DNA of 64,000 nucleotides from Mannheimia sp041807705. Lineage in GTDB: Bacteria > Pseudomonadota > Gammaproteobacteria > Enterobacterales > Pasteurellaceae. Within the stretch, counting starts at the first letter, position 1. Each line of letters opens with the position of its first letter. Both the position numbers and the translations under genes were made by a program. The notes beneath the pieces are model-generated. The model made no database searches and was not told the DNA's origin. It saw only the letters and a list, made by a program, of their open reading frames with translations. The stretch is from positions 62,001-126,000 of the forward strand of contig NZ_JBGTYY010000003.1 of NCBI RefSeq assembly GCF_041807705.1, written 5' to 3'. Positions 61,673 through 64,000 of this stretch are shown one piece after another.

Positions 61673-62332
61673 ATGCCTGAAATACAGAGTGAAAACCGCA
61701 GACCTTTAGCGTCTCGCAATAATAAATGCCTTGCAAAATTTGCTTCTTGGCTTGCCCGTAAAGATTTCCCAACACCTAATCAAATTTCCTGTTTCAGTAT
61801 GCTGTTTGCCTTACTTGGAGCGGTTGCACTATTTTTTAGCCAATCTATCTGGTCTCTTATTTTTTGTGCGGTGATGGTGCAAATGCGTCTTCTCTGTAAT
61901 TTATTTGATGGAATGGTTGCGGTAGAAGGCGGTAAGAAAACCGCAAATGGAGCTATTTTTAATGAATTTCCAGACAGAGTAGCAGACAGTTTATTTTTAA
62001 TTGCATTAGGCTATGCCACACCTTTCTTTTGGTTAGGTTGGCTGGCAGCATTGTTGGCGGCTTTAACTGCCTATATTCGTATTTTCGGCGGTAGTTTAGG
62101 GTTACCACAACGTTTTCAAGGCCCAATGGCAAAACAGCAAAGAATGGCTGCAATAACGATAGGCTGTTTGCTTGCAGCGGTAGAAATTTATTTCAATTTA
62201 ACCACTTATACACTTTCCGCCACCTTAATTATTATTACGCTTGGCACAGCTTATACTTGCTATGTTCGTACAATGGCGATTTCTGCCGAACTCAATTATT
62301 TGGAGAAACAGGATGAAAACATTACTCGCTAA
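61673..62332 (+). CDS. CDP-alcohol phosphatidyltransferase family protein (YnbA-like)
   Basis: The 219-residue membrane protein has about six helices and a CDP-alcohol phosphotransferase-like motif, NLFDGMVAVEGG ... GAIFNEFPDRVADS. The classical first aspartate is Asn and the AR pair is AV. Related YnbA-type proteins, from memory, show the same NxxDG ... NExPDR form. Probably transfers a phosphoalcohol from a CDP-activated lipid. First of three lipid genes; an AAGGAA site precedes the ATG. Confidence 0.8.
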   Translation: MPEIQSENRRPLASRNNKCLAKFASWLARKDFPTPNQISCFSMLFALLGAVALFFSQSIWSLIFCAVMVQMRLLCNLFDGMVAVEGGKKTANGAIFNEFPDRVADSLFLIALGYATPFFWLGWLAALLAALTAYIRIFGGSLGLPQRFQGPMAKQQRMAAITIGCLLAAVEIYFNLTTYTLSATLIIITLGTAYTCYVRTMAISAELNYLEKQDENITR

Positions 62333-62939
62333 ATTCATCGACCATATTATCTGCTTTTTTACCTCTTTTATTACAGGCATTCGCCCCCAGCAATTAACTG
62401 AAAATAGCGTGCCGAAGGTGTATTATGCAAACCATCATAGCCACGGCGATTTTATTTTAGTCTGGATTTCACTACCGCAACATTTACGCCTAAAAACTCG
62501 TCCTGTTGCCGGGGCAGATTATTGGCAGAAAGGAGCTATTCGCCGCTTTATTGCGAATTCTGTGTTCAATGTATTACTGGTAGAGCGTAACAGCGATAAT
62601 CCGCAACTGGCGATTGAAAATATGGCAAACCGACTTTCAACAGGAGAGAATTTGATTATTTTCCCCGAAGGGACTCGCAATTTGAGCGAAGAAGTGCTAC
62701 AACCTTTTAAAAGCGGCATTTATCATTTAGCTCAAACCCTGCCGAATATTCAATTTGTACCGGTCTGGATTGATAATATGAAACAGGTTCTACCAAAAGG
62801 GGCAATCTTACCTATTCCGTTAATGTGCCAAGTTCGTTTTGGCGAAGCAATTTCGTTGCAAGAAGGCGAAGAAAAAGCCGATTTTATTGAACGTTCTCGC
62901 CAAGCGTTGCTTGCACTTTCTCCAACGCATAAGGAGTAA
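62313..62939 (+). CDS. 1-acyl-sn-glycerol-3-phosphate acyltransferase-like protein
   Basis: The 208-residue PlsC-family protein has the acyltransferase HX4D box NHHSHGDF (about 48-55), ADYWQKGAIR, and the phosphate-binding FPEGTRNLSEE (about 124-134). It likely acylates a lysophospholipid at the inner membrane. The chosen ATG at 62313 has GGAG upstream and overlaps the preceding gene by 20 bases. The longer frame to 62241 lies inside that gene. Confidence 0.85.
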   Translation: MKTLLAKFIDHIICFFTSFITGIRPQQLTENSVPKVYYANHHSHGDFILVWISLPQHLRLKTRPVAGADYWQKGAIRRFIANSVFNVLLVERNSDNPQLAIENMANRLSTGENLIIFPEGTRNLSEEVLQPFKSGIYHLAQTLPNIQFVPVWIDNMKQVLPKGAILPIPLMCQVRFGEAISLQEGEEKADFIERSRQALLALSPTHKE

Positions 62940-62942
62940 ATA

Positions 62943-63866
62943 ATGACAATTAGTACCATTTTTCTCTCTTTTTTCGGGATTTTAGTTTTAGCATCATTGA
63001 TTGGCTTTGTGCTTAAAAAACGTAAAGGCAATACGAATACCATTGAGAATTTAAATGCCCGTATTTATGCGTGGTGGATAATGCTTTTTGTGTTGTTATT
63101 TGCCTTTGCATTCGGGCAAAACGGCACAATTTTGCTGTTTTTCCTTATTTCCTTTGCGGCATTGCGAGAGTTTATGACGCTGGTTTATCAAGACAGGCAC
63201 GATTATTACGCTTTAGTGGTCTGTTTCTATCTACTCCTACCGCTACAATACTATTTTGTGTGGACGGAGTGGTATGGAATGTTCTCTATTTTTATTCCTG
63301 TTTATGGCTTTTTATTGTTACCTATTGTAGGCAGTTTAACAGGCAAAACCGAGCATTTTTTAGGACGTTCAGCCAAAATTCAATGGGCGGCGATGATCAG
63401 TATTTTCTGCCTTTCCCACGTTCCTGCATTGCTTACTTTAAATGTACAAGGCTTAGCGAAAAGTCAAAATATCCAACTGCTGATTTTCTTAATTGCGATT
63501 GTTCAATTAAGTGATGTATTGCAATATATTTGGGGCAAATTGGTGGGTAAACGTAAAATTATGCCAAGCCTATCGCCATCTAAAACGGTAGCTGGTACGG
63601 TTGGCGGCATTTTAAGTGCAACCTTAATTGCGATGCTGCTTGCTCCTATTACGCCATTTTCAACGCTACAGGCAGGGGTTATCGGCTTTGTAATTTGTTT
63701 AATGGGCTTTTTTGGTGGATTGGTAATGTCTGCCATTAAACGAGATTACGGCGTAAAAGATTGGGGCAGAATGATTAAAGGACACGGCGGAATGTTAGAT
63801 AGAGTTGATTCAATTTGTTTCTCAGCCCCTGTGTTCTTCCATATTGTCCGATATTATTGGGCATAA
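62943..63866 (+). CDS. Phosphatidate cytidylyltransferase family protein (CdsA/YnbB-like)
   Basis: The 307-residue protein has about eight membrane helices and the CdsA signature at the C-terminus, SAIKRDYGVKDWGRMIKGHG followed by GMLDRVDSICFSAP. It should make a CDP-diacylglycerol-type substrate from CTP and phosphatidate. It starts 3 bases after the acyltransferase stop. The trio acyltransferase, cytidylyltransferase and CDP-alcohol transferase could form a short lipid-synthesis route distinct from the main CdsA enzyme. Confidence 0.85.
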   Translation: MTISTIFLSFFGILVLASLIGFVLKKRKGNTNTIENLNARIYAWWIMLFVLLFAFAFGQNGTILLFFLISFAALREFMTLVYQDRHDYYALVVCFYLLLPLQYYFVWTEWYGMFSIFIPVYGFLLLPIVGSLTGKTEHFLGRSAKIQWAAMISIFCLSHVPALLTLNVQGLAKSQNIQLLIFLIAIVQLSDVLQYIWGKLVGKRKIMPSLSPSKTVAGTVGGILSATLIAMLLAPITPFSTLQAGVIGFVICLMGFFGGLVMSAIKRDYGVKDWGRMIKGHGGMLDRVDSICFSAPVFFHIVRYYWA

Positions 63867-63875
63867 AGCGTATTT

Positions 63876-63935
63876 AACAAGCGGTTGTTTTTATCTAAAA
63901 TTTTGCAAATTTTTAAACAAAAACAACCGCTTGTT
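63876..63935. terminator. Inverted uptake-signal terminator between the CdsA-like gene and ruvB
   Basis: AACAAGCGGTTGTTTTT (63876-63892) and its exact complement (63919-63935) flank a 26-base AT-rich loop with TTTTGCAAATTTTT. It lies between two convergent genes and can stop both. Confidence 0.82.
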
Positions 63936-63937
63936 AG

Positions 63938-64000
63938 TTAGCCAATTTTAGTAATGCCTAAATGGGCATAGGTTCTATTGGTTGCAATTCTACCTCTTGG
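63938..64000 (-). CDS. ruvB: Holliday junction DNA helicase RuvB, C-terminal fragment
   Basis: The last 20 codons read PRGRIATNRTYAHLGITKIG and then TAA. The TPRGRIAT-type tail is the conserved C-terminus of RuvB, which drives branch migration with RuvA. The rest of the gene is beyond the window edge. Recognition rests on this short but distinctive end. Confidence 0.8.
   Translation of the reverse strand, partial: PRGRIATNRTYAHLGITKIG

Noticed and set aside
63071..63514. A 147-codon plus frame inside the CdsA-like gene
   Set aside because: It lies wholly inside the membrane protein gene in another frame; cysteine/phenylalanine-rich shadow.
1..64000. CRISPR array, prophage, integrase or insertion sequence
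   Set aside because: No regularly spaced direct repeats, no transposase or integrase frame and no phage structural genes were seen.

Overview
The window looks like chromosome of a Pasteurellaceae bacterium. Gene content and order resemble Haemophilus and Actinobacillus. Intergenic gaps and loose parts of genes are peppered with the uptake signal core ACAAGCGGT(C), the Apl type found in Actinobacillus, Mannheimia and Bibersteinia rather than the Haemophilus influenzae type. Codon use is AT-leaning. There is no rRNA, CRISPR array, prophage or insertion sequence. The window starts inside glyA and ends inside ruvB. No stretch over 300 bases lacks a gene, except the tRNA cluster at 56706-57351.

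Layout. 1-9 kb: glyA start with a PurR box, a tiny membrane-peptide operon, mesD-mesX (folate-independent methionine synthase) with a MetR-type box, nadK, a SpoU-type methyltransferase, an AraC regulator, a thioesterase, Ohr and suhB. 9-22 kb: dxs, a CstA-type carrier, a TatD-family hydrolase, an MFS carrier, thrS, Fur-type exbB-exbD-tonB, glpE, cnoX, trxB and kdsB. 22-33 kb: a Trm112-like protein, lpxK, a Fic protein, clpX, clpP, a SufE-like protein, tRNA-Asp, then a TrpR-controlled trpE-trpG-tautomerase-trpD operon divergent from yciO and rluB. 33-48 kb: an SLC13 carrier, then two blocks of housekeeping genes (lolC-lolD-lolE and prfA-prmC-sirB1-kdsA) into which three AT-rich accessory modules are fitted almost without spare bases. 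These are a coiled-coil plus GIY-YIG-like pair, a Fic toxin with its antitoxin, and a type II restriction-modification pair. 48-57 kb: pabA, rmuC, pabB and a PabC-like gene, LexA-controlled recA, recX, yqfB, yrdD-tsaC-aroE, and a Met-Leu-Gln-Gln tRNA operon. 57-64 kb: purN, an oligopeptide transporter cluster (oppB, oppC, fused oppDF) broken by three in-frame stops and one frameshift, and a three-gene phospholipid cassette.

Two families of small palindromic repeats lie between genes. One has a GTAG foot followed by a hairpin and mostly occurs as inverted doublets, like REPINs mobilised by RAYT transposases. The other is built on CCCCTCTTT...AAAGAGGGG. At 29.8 kb a GTAG doublet sits inside a member of the second family.

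The strongest candidates for undescribed biology are the lolC/lolD-embedded cassette and the placement of two unrelated Fic genes directly upstream of essential lipopolysaccharide genes (lpxK and kdsA).
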